A stretch of 64,000 nt of DNA, from positions 1 to 64,000 of the forward strand of contig JANQSA010000077.1 of the NCBI GenBank assembly GCA_028284285.1, given 5' to 3'. The stretch's first letter is position 1. Each line of letters opens with the position of its first letter. Position numbers and translations under genes: made by a program. Below are positions 44,974 to 52,333 of the stretch, one piece after another. The notes under the pieces are model-generated. The model had not been told where the DNA came from. It made no database searches and worked only from the letters and a program-made list of their open reading frames with translations. The DNA comes from Croceivirga sp. (GTDB taxonomy: Bacteria > Bacteroidota > Bacteroidia > Flavobacteriales > Flavobacteriaceae).

Positions 44974-45843
44974 ATGTCTGCCGCTATTACTCATACAAAT
45001 GATCGTTTACCTACAAGCCAAGGAATGAATAATGCAAAATATGACCGGATAGGAGCAGATTACAATCTGACACGAAAGGCGGATACCTATCTAACCCAAC
45101 AATTGATTCGTCATTTACAACCGACCAAAAGCGGAAAATATTTGGACATCGGTTGCGGAACAGGAAACTATACACATGCACTTCAAAAAAAAGGATTTGA
45201 TCTCATTGGTATTGACCCATCGGAATTGATGTTGGAAAAGGCAAAGCTTAAGAATACCCAAATTTATTGGAAAACCGGTGCTGCGGAGAATATTGGACTT
45301 CCTGAAAAGTTTGTGGACGGCATAATCGGCTTTTTAACAATACACCATTGGAGGGATTTAAAAATTGGATTTTCAGAATTGTATAAGGTCTTAAAGCCAA
45401 ACGGTCGAATTGTGATTTTCACCTCAACACCTGAACAAATGAAGGGGTATTGGATTAATCATTACTTCCCAAAAATGCTGTTGAATTCAATAGCTCAAAT
45501 GCCGACTTTGGAAAAAGTGAAAATAGCGATGATACATAGCGGAATCGAATTTATAGAAACCCATAAGTATTGTATAAGACCTGATCTAGAGGATTTATTC
45601 CTATACTGTGGTAAACAGAACCCCGAACTATACTTTGACAAGCAAGTTAGATATGGAATTTCTTCATTTTCATCATTGTCAAATCGTGTCGAAGTAGCAA
45701 AAGGATTATCTGACTTAAGAGCAGATATTGATAGTGGAAAAATCAATGAAATAATTAAATCCTATGAAAATGATTTTGGGGACTATTTATTTGTAATTGG
45801 TAAAAAACCAGCAGCTAACAACGGCTATCAACTACCCGCCTGA
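44974..45843 (+). CDS. Class I SAM-dependent methyltransferase
   Basis: The 289-residue protein contains the SAM-binding motif YLDIGCGTGNYTHALQKKGF (about residues 56-75), the acidic IGIDPSELMLEKAK and the motif IIGFLTIHHW. It resembles UbiE/MenG-like small-molecule methyltransferases. The last ~8 residues (NNGYQLPA) are encoded by the left half of the junction repeat, so the native C-terminus may have been longer or different. Substrate unknown. Confidence 0.8.
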   Translation: MSAAITHTNDRLPTSQGMNNAKYDRIGADYNLTRKADTYLTQQLIRHLQPTKSGKYLDIGCGTGNYTHALQKKGFDLIGIDPSELMLEKAKLKNTQIYWKTGAAENIGLPEKFVDGIIGFLTIHHWRDLKIGFSELYKVLKPNGRIVIFTSTPEQMKGYWINHYFPKMLLNSIAQMPTLEKVKIAMIHSGIEFIETHKYCIRPDLEDLFLYCGKQNPELYFDKQVRYGISSFSSLSNRVEVAKGLSDLRADIDSGKINEIIKSYENDFGDYLFVIGKKPAANNGYQLPA

Positions 45844-45890
45844 ATGGCAAAGGCATGTAAACCCGTAGGCAAGGCCGGACCCTTGTGTGT
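45814..45890 (+). repeat. Cassette-junction repeat, copy 6
   Basis: CTAACAACGGCTATCAAC (from 45814) and GACCCTTGTGTG (45878-45889) form the two ends, with GGCAAAGGCATGTAAACCCG (45846-45865) nearly identical to the copy 5 interior. The repeat begins within the methyltransferase coding frame. Confidence 0.65.
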
Positions 45891-45955
45891 AATTTCATTG
45901 ATTCAGATGTAACACTTTTCTTTTTTTAAGAGTCTACACCCAAAACATAAAGCAA

Positions 45956-46696
45956 ATGAAGTTATTTAAAATTATCCCGTTTATCTTTCTGGTTTTCATA
46001 ATTAGTAATTGTAAAAATCCCTCAAAAAAGAGCGAACCAATAAGTTTGCGTTTAGACTTCAAAGAAGGTGAAAACAAATTCAAAAGCTTGGAAAAACCGC
46101 TTATCCGCAAAGTGATAATTGATTCTGAAACGGAAGTTCGGAAGCTATTGCCAACACTACCGGATAGCATAATGGTTATTGTAGAAAAGGTAAATTGGGA
46201 TCTGGATGCGGTTGGCGGTGTAACAGGAAGGGCGGAAAGAAATTCTCCTCCTCTTGTGATGGTTCAAATATCGAATAATTATCGAGAAGGGGTAATTGAT
46301 TCCATTTATTCCGGTTTAAAAGCTACTATTTTTCACGAATTTCATCACCTCTCACGGGGCTGGGCTATTCAGGATAATAAATTTGGCCCGGGAATCCCTA
46401 ACGCCATGGTAAACGAAGGATTGGCCGTTGTATTTGCGGAAATCTATACAGGAACTATATTTGGGGCAAATGCTTACAGTGAAGAGGCGGACGATTGGGT
46501 CCAGGAAATTTTAGATTTGCCGCTGGAGGCGAGCTACTCGGACTGGGTTATGGGAGAACATCCCGATGGGAGGACCTATATTGGGTATCGAACCGGAAAT
46601 TTTCTAATCCGAAAAGCAATGGCTGAATCAGGCAAAAGCATAATTGAATTAAGTGAGCGTACCCCTGAAGAAATCGTAAAGTTAGCAGGATATTAA
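45956..46696 (+). CDS. DUF2268-like putative zinc-protease lipoprotein
   Basis: The 246-residue lipoprotein (FIISNC) contains HEFHH (about residues 127-131), the zinc-metallopeptidase-type HExxH in a FHEFHHLSRGW context, with an upstream PPLVMVQIS and downstream EEADDWVQE region typical of DUF2268. It is a predicted Zn-dependent peptidase of the periplasm or outer surface. Substrate unknown. Confidence 0.75.
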   Translation: MKLFKIIPFIFLVFIISNCKNPSKKSEPISLRLDFKEGENKFKSLEKPLIRKVIIDSETEVRKLLPTLPDSIMVIVEKVNWDLDAVGGVTGRAERNSPPLVMVQISNNYREGVIDSIYSGLKATIFHEFHHLSRGWAIQDNKFGPGIPNAMVNEGLAVVFAEIYTGTIFGANAYSEEADDWVQEILDLPLEASYSDWVMGEHPDGRTYIGYRTGNFLIRKAMAESGKSIIELSERTPEEIVKLAGY

Positions 46697-46771
46697 ATTA
46701 AAACTATACCCAATATAGCGTACAACTACTAGTGGTTTAAGCGATTTGATGGTAACGTGCAAGGAATAAAA

Positions 46772-47161
46772 ATGACGTTCTACGAAACTGAAATAAAGCG
46801 GATAAGAAATAGTTGTTATTCCAATGACAAACAACTGGAAACGGTAATTGCCACCCGGAATTTTATCGATAACAATTTTGAGAAAGCACTTAATTTAGAT
46901 TTGCTATCCTACCTACGCTTTACCTCAAAATATCATTTGCTACGTCTTTTCAAAAAGTATTATGGGCTTACCCCAAGACAATATCTAATAGACATACGAA
47001 TTGCAAAATCAAAAGAGCAACTAAAAAGTGGAATGTCGGTAACCGAAACCTGTTTTGCTGTCGGATTTGAAAGTTTAGGTTCGTTTAGCACTCTGTTTAA
47101 AGCCAAAACCGGTAAATCACCCAGTGAATATCAAAAAGAGCAACTTTCAAGAAGCGCATAA
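46772..47161 (+). CDS. AraC-family transcriptional regulator (HTH only)
   Basis: The ~129-residue protein is essentially an AraC/XylS HTH domain (TSKYHLLRLFKKYYGLTPRQYLIDIRIAKSKEQL and VTETCFAVGFESLGSFSTLFKAKTGKSPSEYQ) with a short N-terminal extension. The frame also opens at 46757 (MQGIK). It precedes a VOC gene by 42 bp, and AraC/VOC pairs are common, so the VOC gene is a likely target. Confidence 0.85.
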   Translation: MTFYETEIKRIRNSCYSNDKQLETVIATRNFIDNNFEKALNLDLLSYLRFTSKYHLLRLFKKYYGLTPRQYLIDIRIAKSKEQLKSGMSVTETCFAVGFESLGSFSTLFKAKTGKSPSEYQKEQLSRSA

Positions 47162-47203
47162 ACTTTCAAAACCCGAACTTCGGAATTTTAATAACACATA
47201 AAA

Positions 47204-47599
47204 ATGAAAGTAACACTAATCAGCATTCCGGTACGGGATCAGGAAAAGGCGCTAAAGTTTTATACGGAAGTACTGGGATTCATAAAAAAGAAAGACCTCC
47301 CTTTAGAAGGTGGAAACAGATGGTTGACCTTAGTTTCAAAAGAAGCTCAGGACGGCCCGGAATTGTTATTAGAGCCCGCTCCTATTCACTTTGAGCCCTC
47401 AAAAGTCTATCAGGACGCGTTGATGGAAGCCGGCATTCCGTATGCTCAATTTGATGTTAACAGTGTGGATGAAGAATACGAACGCTTAACCCCCTTGGGG
47501 GTAACATTTAGTGTGAAGCCAACAGTAATGGGAACCGTAAAGATTGCAGTGTTCAACGACACCTGCGGGAATAATATTCAAATTGTTGAAACGCTGTAA
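47204..47599 (+). CDS. VOC-family (glyoxalase/bleomycin-resistance-like) protein
   Basis: The 131-residue protein has the beta-alpha-beta-beta-beta VOC fold (ISIPVRDQEKALKFYTEVLGFIKKKDLPLEGG... and the second half DTCGNNIQIVETL). Candidate metal residues are present at the N-terminal ISIPVR and GNNIQIVE regions. Function may be small-molecule binding or antibiotic/metabolite modification. Confidence 0.83.
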   Translation: MKVTLISIPVRDQEKALKFYTEVLGFIKKKDLPLEGGNRWLTLVSKEAQDGPELLLEPAPIHFEPSKVYQDALMEAGIPYAQFDVNSVDEEYERLTPLGVTFSVKPTVMGTVKIAVFNDTCGNNIQIVETL

Positions 47600-47613
47600 A
47601 TAAATCTCATAAA

Positions 47614-47670
47614 ATGAAAAAAATTGCAGGGATGTTGTTTTCAACTGTCCTTACCTTCGGTGAGTTCTAA
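47614..47670 (+). pseudogene. Truncated signal-peptide remnant
   Basis: MKKIAGMLFSTVLTFGEF followed by a stop is an 18-residue peptide that looks like the start of a secreted protein cut short. Fourteen base pairs separate it from the VOC stop. It may be an eroded gene or a chance short frame. Confidence 0.3.
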
Positions 47671-47758
47671 TCTTTAATAGGACAGCGAAAATGGGTAAGC
47701 TTCTGTTAAATGAACGCAACCAATGAATAAGTCCGTTATCCTTAAAAAAAATCCTAAC

Positions 47759-48220
47759 ATGAAAACGTATTATTCCCTCCGGACTGCTATTTTTTTTACT
47801 GCCGTTTTACTCCTATTTGTGAATTGTACAAATGAGGATAACAATGAAATCTCTTATGACCTGACAGGAAATTGGAGGGTGGTCTATTTCATGGATGGCG
47901 ATGAGAAAGTGACGAAAGCCGAAGCAAATACCTGGCCTGACGTCAATAATGGTGATATTACCACAAATTTTACCGAGCCCGATAGTGACGGACAAGGAAC
48001 CATTTCAGGGATTACCGTTACCAACGCTTTTAACGGAAGTTATACGATTGAGGATCAAGGGGAACTATTCATCGGACCGGTAGCGACTACATTTATCAAT
48101 GAACCTGAATGGACCGCATTATTCCGCCTGGGTGGAAACCATAACTATGAGATCAGGAACGCAACACTCTTTATCTACTACAATAACGGAAACAATACAA
48201 TTGCCTTTGAACGGAACTAA
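47759..48220 (+). CDS. Hypothetical lipoprotein (lipocalin/META-like)
   Basis: The ~153-residue lipoprotein has a signal sequence (AVLLLFVNC, slightly unusual lipobox) and a small beta-rich domain starting DLTGNWRVVYFMDGDE, reminiscent of the META/HslJ-like or lipocalin-like secreted folds. The frame opens upstream at 47723; the ATG at 47759 gives a normal signal. It is the last rightward gene before the LytTR sensor. Confidence 0.65.
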   Translation: MKTYYSLRTAIFFTAVLLLFVNCTNEDNNEISYDLTGNWRVVYFMDGDEKVTKAEANTWPDVNNGDITTNFTEPDSDGQGTISGITVTNAFNGSYTIEDQGELFIGPVATTFINEPEWTALFRLGGNHNYEIRNATLFIYYNNGNNTIAFERN

Positions 48221-48280
48221 TACGGGGTTCATTCCATAGTCACCAATAAATAGTAGCATTCGGCTTAGCCAACCTGTAGG

Positions 48281-49396
48281 CTAACCGTTTAACCAACTTT
48301 TGAACTCCGCCGCCCGATTCTTGCTGATAATGATATCAAAATCAGAATCCGGTTGTACCAGGATCTTTAATTGGTTATTCCCATATTTGATAATTCTCTT
48401 AATCGCCGAGATGGCAACGATCACCTGACGATTGGCTCTAAAGAAATAGTGCTCGTCCAGGCTGGAATACAGATCATCCAGACTATTGTTAGAGGTAGAT
48501 TGTTTCCCGTGAATGTCTACTACATAGGTTATCGTACTTTCCGTGAAAATGTAGGCAATTTCATTGGTGGCTACAGGAAGCAGTTCATTCCGGGTATAGG
48601 TTAAGATCCGTTTCTTTCCCTTATCCCCCAATACCTCTTTGGGTTCAGCACTACTTTGAACGGAAACCTTCTGCTGATAACTACTTAAATCAGTATTCAG
48701 CTTTGCCAAGTTAAAAACTTCGGATTCCAATCGCTGGTTTTTCATTTCCAGCCGTTTCTCATATGCACTTCCAATAAGACGGGCCGTAATTACCGAACCC
48801 AGTACTATGGCAAAACCCATGATCAGAAAAATGGAATAGAACTTGCCCCGGAGATCCGCGATCTGATCGGAAATTTTTCCCATGTTGGCATGCGCTCCTA
48901 TGATCCAGTCCGAATTGGGCACGGGAGCCAAATAAATGATCTCAGAGGTATTCTCACCGTCCTGGTAATTCCGTATCCCGCCAATAGCCTTTTTATCCAT
49001 AAGCACATCGTAGAAATCTTCCGAACTCACGCCGTCATTAATGGAAGAAATAAAAGATTGATTGGGGCTCACCTGCTGCCCTACCCTGGTCTTGTCCGGG
49101 TGACAAACCTCCTTTCCGGACCAATCAAACATACAGATAAACCCATTCTCCGTATTGGAGTTCCCAATACTGGATTGTACATTTTGGATCACTACCTCCT
49201 TATCTACCCCATTGGCCAGTTGAGACCCAATAAGGCTTGCTATCTCCCGTGCTTCCCGCTTGCTGGACTCCAACTGCGTCTGTAGAAATTGGTTGGCGCT
49301 CACTTTTATGAAGTATTCTACCGAAACACTGGCAATTAAAATGAAAATCAAAGTGATTGCCAAAAAAGTAAAAAAATAGAGTCGGTCTTTTCTCAT
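48281..49396 (-). CDS. Membrane Cache-domain sensor with C-terminal LytTR DNA-binding domain
   Basis: The 371-residue protein has two transmembrane segments (residues ~8-31 and ~187-207) enclosing an extracytoplasmic Cache-like domain (~40-180; LIGSQLANGVDKEVVIQ...GENTSEIIYLAPVPNSDWIIGA). A coiled-coil stretch (~215-245) is followed by a LytTR domain (~265-371; LLPVATNEIAYIFTESTITYVVDIHG, EHYFFRANRQVIVAISAIKRI). It is a one-component transcription factor. It is divergent from the cytochrome operon, which has LytTR-like direct repeats. Confidence 0.88.
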   Translation of the reverse strand: MRKDRLYFFTFLAITLIFILIASVSVEYFIKVSANQFLQTQLESSKREAREIASLIGSQLANGVDKEVVIQNVQSSIGNSNTENGFICMFDWSGKEVCHPDKTRVGQQVSPNQSFISSINDGVSSEDFYDVLMDKKAIGGIRNYQDGENTSEIIYLAPVPNSDWIIGAHANMGKISDQIADLRGKFYSIFLIMGFAIVLGSVITARLIGSAYEKRLEMKNQRLESEVFNLAKLNTDLSSYQQKVSVQSSAEPKEVLGDKGKKRILTYTRNELLPVATNEIAYIFTESTITYVVDIHGKQSTSNNSLDDLYSSLDEHYFFRANRQVIVAISAIKRIIKYGNNQLKILVQPDSDFDIIISKNRAAEFKSWLNG

Positions 49397-49427
49397 GAGT
49401 TTAAAAGCACAAGGACAAAATCGACCC

Positions 49428-49435
49428 CAAAATTA
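49428..49435 (-). promoter_or_regulatory. -7 box for the LytTR sensor gene
   Basis: Read leftward this is TAATTTTG, a TAnnTTTG match about 31 bp before the sensor ATG (49396). No clear -33 was found. Confidence 0.4.
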
Positions 49436-49507
49436 AGCATTTGAATACGGATACCCGGGTAACCTAGTTCTGGGACAAACAAACCGCTTTCTTCCCTAAG
49501 AAATACA

Positions 49508-49601
49508 TTTCCCTTTCAATCACCTTTTTTCCCTGTCAAGGCCCGTTCTTCCCTCTCACCAACATTTTGTCCTCCTAAACTATTGATCAGCAGTTGCTTT
49601 G
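49508..49601 (+). promoter_or_regulatory. LytTR-type operator and promoter of the cytochrome operon
   Basis: Three direct repeats (TTTCCCTTTCA 49508-49518, TTTCCCTGTCA 49528-49538, CTTCCCTCTCA 49548-49558) are spaced exactly 20 bp. 45 bp separates the last TTCCC from a TTGCTTTG box (49594-49601), a near-match to TAnnTTTG. The same layout occurs at 52223-52296. Confidence 0.75.
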
Positions 49602-49641
49602 TACAACAAAGAAATCACGTTTAACACAAAACCTAATCCAA

Positions 49642-50019
49642 ATGAAAAACACGTTTTCCAGCATCTTTTTCGGTTGTTTACTGCTGGTTCTGGGATGTAC
49701 TAATGATAGCGAAAGCGATTTATTAGTGATCGAAGACCCAATAGACGATGATGACGGCGTTGAAGCCTCCGTCACTTTTACGGAAGATATCCAACCCATT
49801 ATTACCAACAACTGTTTGGGATGCCATTCCAGTCCTCCAAGAAACGGTGCGCCTTTCGCTCTGGTAACCTTTGAGCAGGTACGCTCCAGGAGCAGTGCCG
49901 TGTTGCGGACCGTATCCGCACAAACCGGTGAACCCGGCGCCATGCCGCCCTCAGGCAGAATTCCACAAGTTGCAATAGACCTCATTGCTCAATGGATCGA
50001 TGAAGGGCGGGCAGAATAA
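49642..50019 (+). CDS. c-type cytochrome lipoprotein
   Basis: The ~125-residue lipoprotein (LLLVLGC) has a heme-c attachment motif CLGCH (Cys57, Cys60, His61) in FTEDIQPIITNNCLGCHSSP, then a conserved GAMPPSGRIP that could supply the distal methionine. It is a short single-heme protein, likely anchored in the outer membrane facing the periplasm. It is the first gene of the operon, which uses the ATG after AATCCAA. Confidence 0.85.
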   Translation: MKNTFSSIFFGCLLLVLGCTNDSESDLLVIEDPIDDDDGVEASVTFTEDIQPIITNNCLGCHSSPPRNGAPFALVTFEQVRSRSSAVLRTVSAQTGEPGAMPPSGRIPQVAIDLIAQWIDEGRAE

Positions 50020-50052
50020 GCATAGCAACCTTATCTAAAAAAACAATACCTA

Positions 50053-50616
50053 ATGAAAAGACGAAGAAACCAGCTATTGATTTTGCTGACCGTGGCCCTT
50101 TTGGGAAGTTATGTAAATCACGCACAGCAAAAATACATTGACAAAAAAGGAAAAATTGTATTTGAAGCCTCGGAAAAGTTGTTTGAAGAAGTAAAGGCTA
50201 AAACCGAATCCGCCACGGCAATATTGGATATCGCTACCAATCAAATTGCCTCTTTAGCCCTCGTTAAAGGATTCCGTTTCAAAAACTCCTTAATGGAAGA
50301 GCACTTTAATGAAAATTACATTGAATCGGATACCTATCCCAAAGCCATTTTCAAGGGGCAACTGTTAGATTTTGACTACAGCACGCTTACCTCATCACCC
50401 TCGGAGATAACCGTAAACGGAAAACTGGAATTACATGGAAAAGAAAAGGAGTTACAAACTATCGTCCGGATGCACAAAATGGAGAATACCATAGTCATGG
50501 AAGGGGCATTTATCGTAACGCCTGAGGATTTTGACATCACCATCCCCAGGATCGTGCGGAATAAGATCGCCAAAGAGGTACAAGTACAACTCAACTTTAA
50601 ACTGGTCCAAAAATGA
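50053..50616 (+). CDS. YceI-family secreted protein (copy 1)
   Basis: The 187-residue protein has a signal peptide (YVNHAQ) and a YceI lipocalin-like domain: YIDKKGKIVFEAS, then FKNSLMEEHFNENYIESDTYPKAIFKGQLLDF and ITVNGKLELHGKEKEL. YceI proteins bind polyisoprenoid or other lipids; here near a cytochrome. It overlaps the next gene by 4 bp. A second copy lies at 55176. Confidence 0.85.
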   Translation: MKRRRNQLLILLTVALLGSYVNHAQQKYIDKKGKIVFEASEKLFEEVKAKTESATAILDIATNQIASLALVKGFRFKNSLMEEHFNENYIESDTYPKAIFKGQLLDFDYSTLTSSPSEITVNGKLELHGKEKELQTIVRMHKMENTIVMEGAFIVTPEDFDITIPRIVRNKIAKEVQVQLNFKLVQK

Positions 50617-51023
50617 AAAGAAGACGCTATATCATCATTGCTACCCTAATCGTAACCCTTTTAGGTATTGCTGCTTTCCTCAGCTACAATTATATGTATG
50701 CTCCGCACAGAGACATTGCTAAGGAAAAGGCTATTGCAGTACTATCTGCAACTGCGTTACAGGAGAAATTCGCGAATTCAACCAGCGGCAACGGGAATTG
50801 GACCAATGAAGTTATTGAGGTTCACGGCTGGATTTCCAATGTAGAACAAGAGACGACTATCATTGTGGATAACCGTGTGCTGGTGGACCTGACACCTCAG
50901 GAACAACATCTTGCCAGAACCCTTAGCCCGGGAACCAAAATCAGCATTAAGGGCCGCTGTGTCGGATACGACGATTTACTGGAAATTGTCAAGATAGATC
51001 AGGCTGTTCTCCTCAACCCATAA
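50613..51023 (+). CDS. OB-fold tRNA_anti-like membrane-anchored protein (copy 1)
   Basis: The 136-residue protein has an N-terminal membrane segment (residues ~7-28) and an OB-fold domain of the tRNA_anti-like type (VIEVHGWISNVEQ...TKISIKGRCVGYDDLLEIVKIDQAVLL). In Bacteroidota these small anchored OB proteins are of unknown role. A paralogue at 54740 shares the VxGxV, GxxIxxxGxCxG pattern. Confidence 0.72.
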   Translation: MKRRRYIIIATLIVTLLGIAAFLSYNYMYAPHRDIAKEKAIAVLSATALQEKFANSTSGNGNWTNEVIEVHGWISNVEQETTIIVDNRVLVDLTPQEQHLARTLSPGTKISIKGRCVGYDDLLEIVKIDQAVLLNP

Positions 51024-51034
51024 AACTTACTAAA

Positions 51035-51880
51035 ATGAGATCCTTATTTCTAACTATACTATTACTGCCGGTATTCGTTTTTGCGCAAGACGACCTTTTG
51101 GCGGAAATTGACACAACCGATGTTAATGATTTTGAAAGAGCCGCCTTTAAAGGACTGAAGATCGTAAACTTTGAATCCACCAAAATGGTGTCCAAAAAGG
51201 AGCTGTATTTTGTGGTTTCTCACCGATTTGGCTCCATAAAACCGGGCTTTGAAGATTTCTTCGGGCTGGATCAAGCCGTGACACGACTCAATTTTATTTA
51301 CGGCATCACCGATGGCATTAACATTGGGGTTTCCCGAAGTTCCTTTTTAAAGACCTATGAAAGTTCCATAAAGCTCCGGTTAGTGCGACAGCGCCAACAA
51401 GGTTTTCCAGTGGCATTGGTAGGCTTTGGTACGCTACTGATCAATGGAGCGCTGGACCAGGAAAACCTCCCGGGGCTTCAATTTGAAAACCGACTGGGAT
51501 ACACCGCACAACTATTGATCTCTAAAAAATTCAACAAGAACTTTTCCCTGGAAGTGATCCCCACGTTTTTTCATGAGAATCTGGTACAACTGGATGAGCA
51601 GGAAAACTCTCAATATGCAATTGGTATTGGCGGAAGACACAAAATTTCCAAAAGAATATCGCTAAATATAGATTATGGTTGGCACCTCAACAGAGCCGAT
51701 TCGTCTCCTTTTAGCAATCCGCTTTCCATAGGTTTTGATATCGAGACCGGCGGCCATGTATTCCAACTCCATTTTACAAATGCACAGCCAATGAATACCA
51801 ATGGTTTCCTGGGAAGGGCTACCGGTGATTGGTCCGAAGGCGACATCTTCTTTGGCTTTAACCTCTCCAGAGTTTTTTAA
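51035..51880 (+). CDS. DUF5777-type outer-membrane beta-barrel protein (copy 1)
   Basis: The 281-residue protein has a signal peptide (VFVFAQ) and beta-strand repeats ending FFGFNLSRVF. It matches DUF5777: SKKELYFVVSHRFGSIK, NFIYGITDGINIGVSRSS, LISKKFNKNFSLEVIPTFFHE, YAIGIGGRHKISKRISLNIDYGWHL, GGHVFQLHFTNAQPMNTNGF. It is likely a 12-14-strand barrel. A diverged copy is at 55714. Confidence 0.82.
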   Translation: MRSLFLTILLLPVFVFAQDDLLAEIDTTDVNDFERAAFKGLKIVNFESTKMVSKKELYFVVSHRFGSIKPGFEDFFGLDQAVTRLNFIYGITDGINIGVSRSSFLKTYESSIKLRLVRQRQQGFPVALVGFGTLLINGALDQENLPGLQFENRLGYTAQLLISKKFNKNFSLEVIPTFFHENLVQLDEQENSQYAIGIGGRHKISKRISLNIDYGWHLNRADSSPFSNPLSIGFDIETGGHVFQLHFTNAQPMNTNGFLGRATGDWSEGDIFFGFNLSRVF

Positions 51881-51881
51881 C

Positions 51882-52274
51882 ATGAGAACAATGAAAACCA
51901 ACCTGGCAAAGATTTCGGTACAACAGTCCTTTTGTAATGGTTGTGCCGCCAAGATCAAGGATGCCCTTCTTACGATTCAGGATATCTCAAATGTATCTCT
52001 CTACCCGGAAGAGTCACTGGTGGTCTTTAATTTCGTTAGGGCCAATGAGATCTCCCAGGCATTAAATAAGTTAACCGATCTGGGCTATCCCGAAGAAGGT
52101 GAAATCGTAAAAAACAACAGCACCCTACCCTTTTGCAATTGCAGAGGGGTATTCGCCACGGAAGATAGCGGCAGAAAAGATGAAGACAAACAGCGGAAAA
52201 TGACGTGTCCTACGACTCAAAAATTCCCTTTTAAACCTCAAAATTCCCTTTCACCAACATTAGTAACAACATAA
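51882..52274 (+). CDS. Heavy-metal-associated (HMA)-like small protein
   Basis: The ~130-residue product starts MRTMKTNLAKISVQQSFCNGCAAKIKDALL with a CxxC metal motif (Cys18/Cys21) and an HMA-like beta-alpha-beta pattern. The C-terminal part contains more cysteines (FCNCRG, MTCPTTQ). It lacks an obvious signal peptide. The last ~20 residues are encoded by the operator-promoter region of the next gene (52223-52253), so the tail may be incidental. Confidence 0.62.
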   Translation: MRTMKTNLAKISVQQSFCNGCAAKIKDALLTIQDISNVSLYPEESLVVFNFVRANEISQALNKLTDLGYPEEGEIVKNNSTLPFCNCRGVFATEDSGRKDEDKQRKMTCPTTQKFPFKPQNSLSPTLVTT

Positions 52275-52296
52275 AGTAGCTGTATCGGTTGCTTTG
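52223..52296 (+). promoter_or_regulatory. LytTR-type operator and promoter of the LTD lipoprotein gene
   Basis: ATTCCCTTTTA (52223-52233) and ATTCCCTTTCA (52243-52253) are repeated at 20-bp spacing. A TTGCTTTG box (52289-52296) is 45 bp after the last TTCCC start, exactly as at the cytochrome operon. TCACCAACATT after the last repeat is also shared by both promoters. Confidence 0.72.
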
Positions 52297-52333
52297 TACT
52301 CACAAATAGTAAAACCCTAAAAATTCGATTAAA

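Noticed and set aside
37319-46700. Classical integron with attC sites and IntI
   Set aside because: No integrase gene is in the window and the junctions lack reliable RYYYAAC/GTTRRRY core pairs, so only a cassette-like array is claimed.
51801-51881. Upstream extension of the HMA-like protein
   Set aside because: It would run through the end of the DUF5777 gene in another frame; the ATG at 51882 directly follows the stop and gives the CxxC start.
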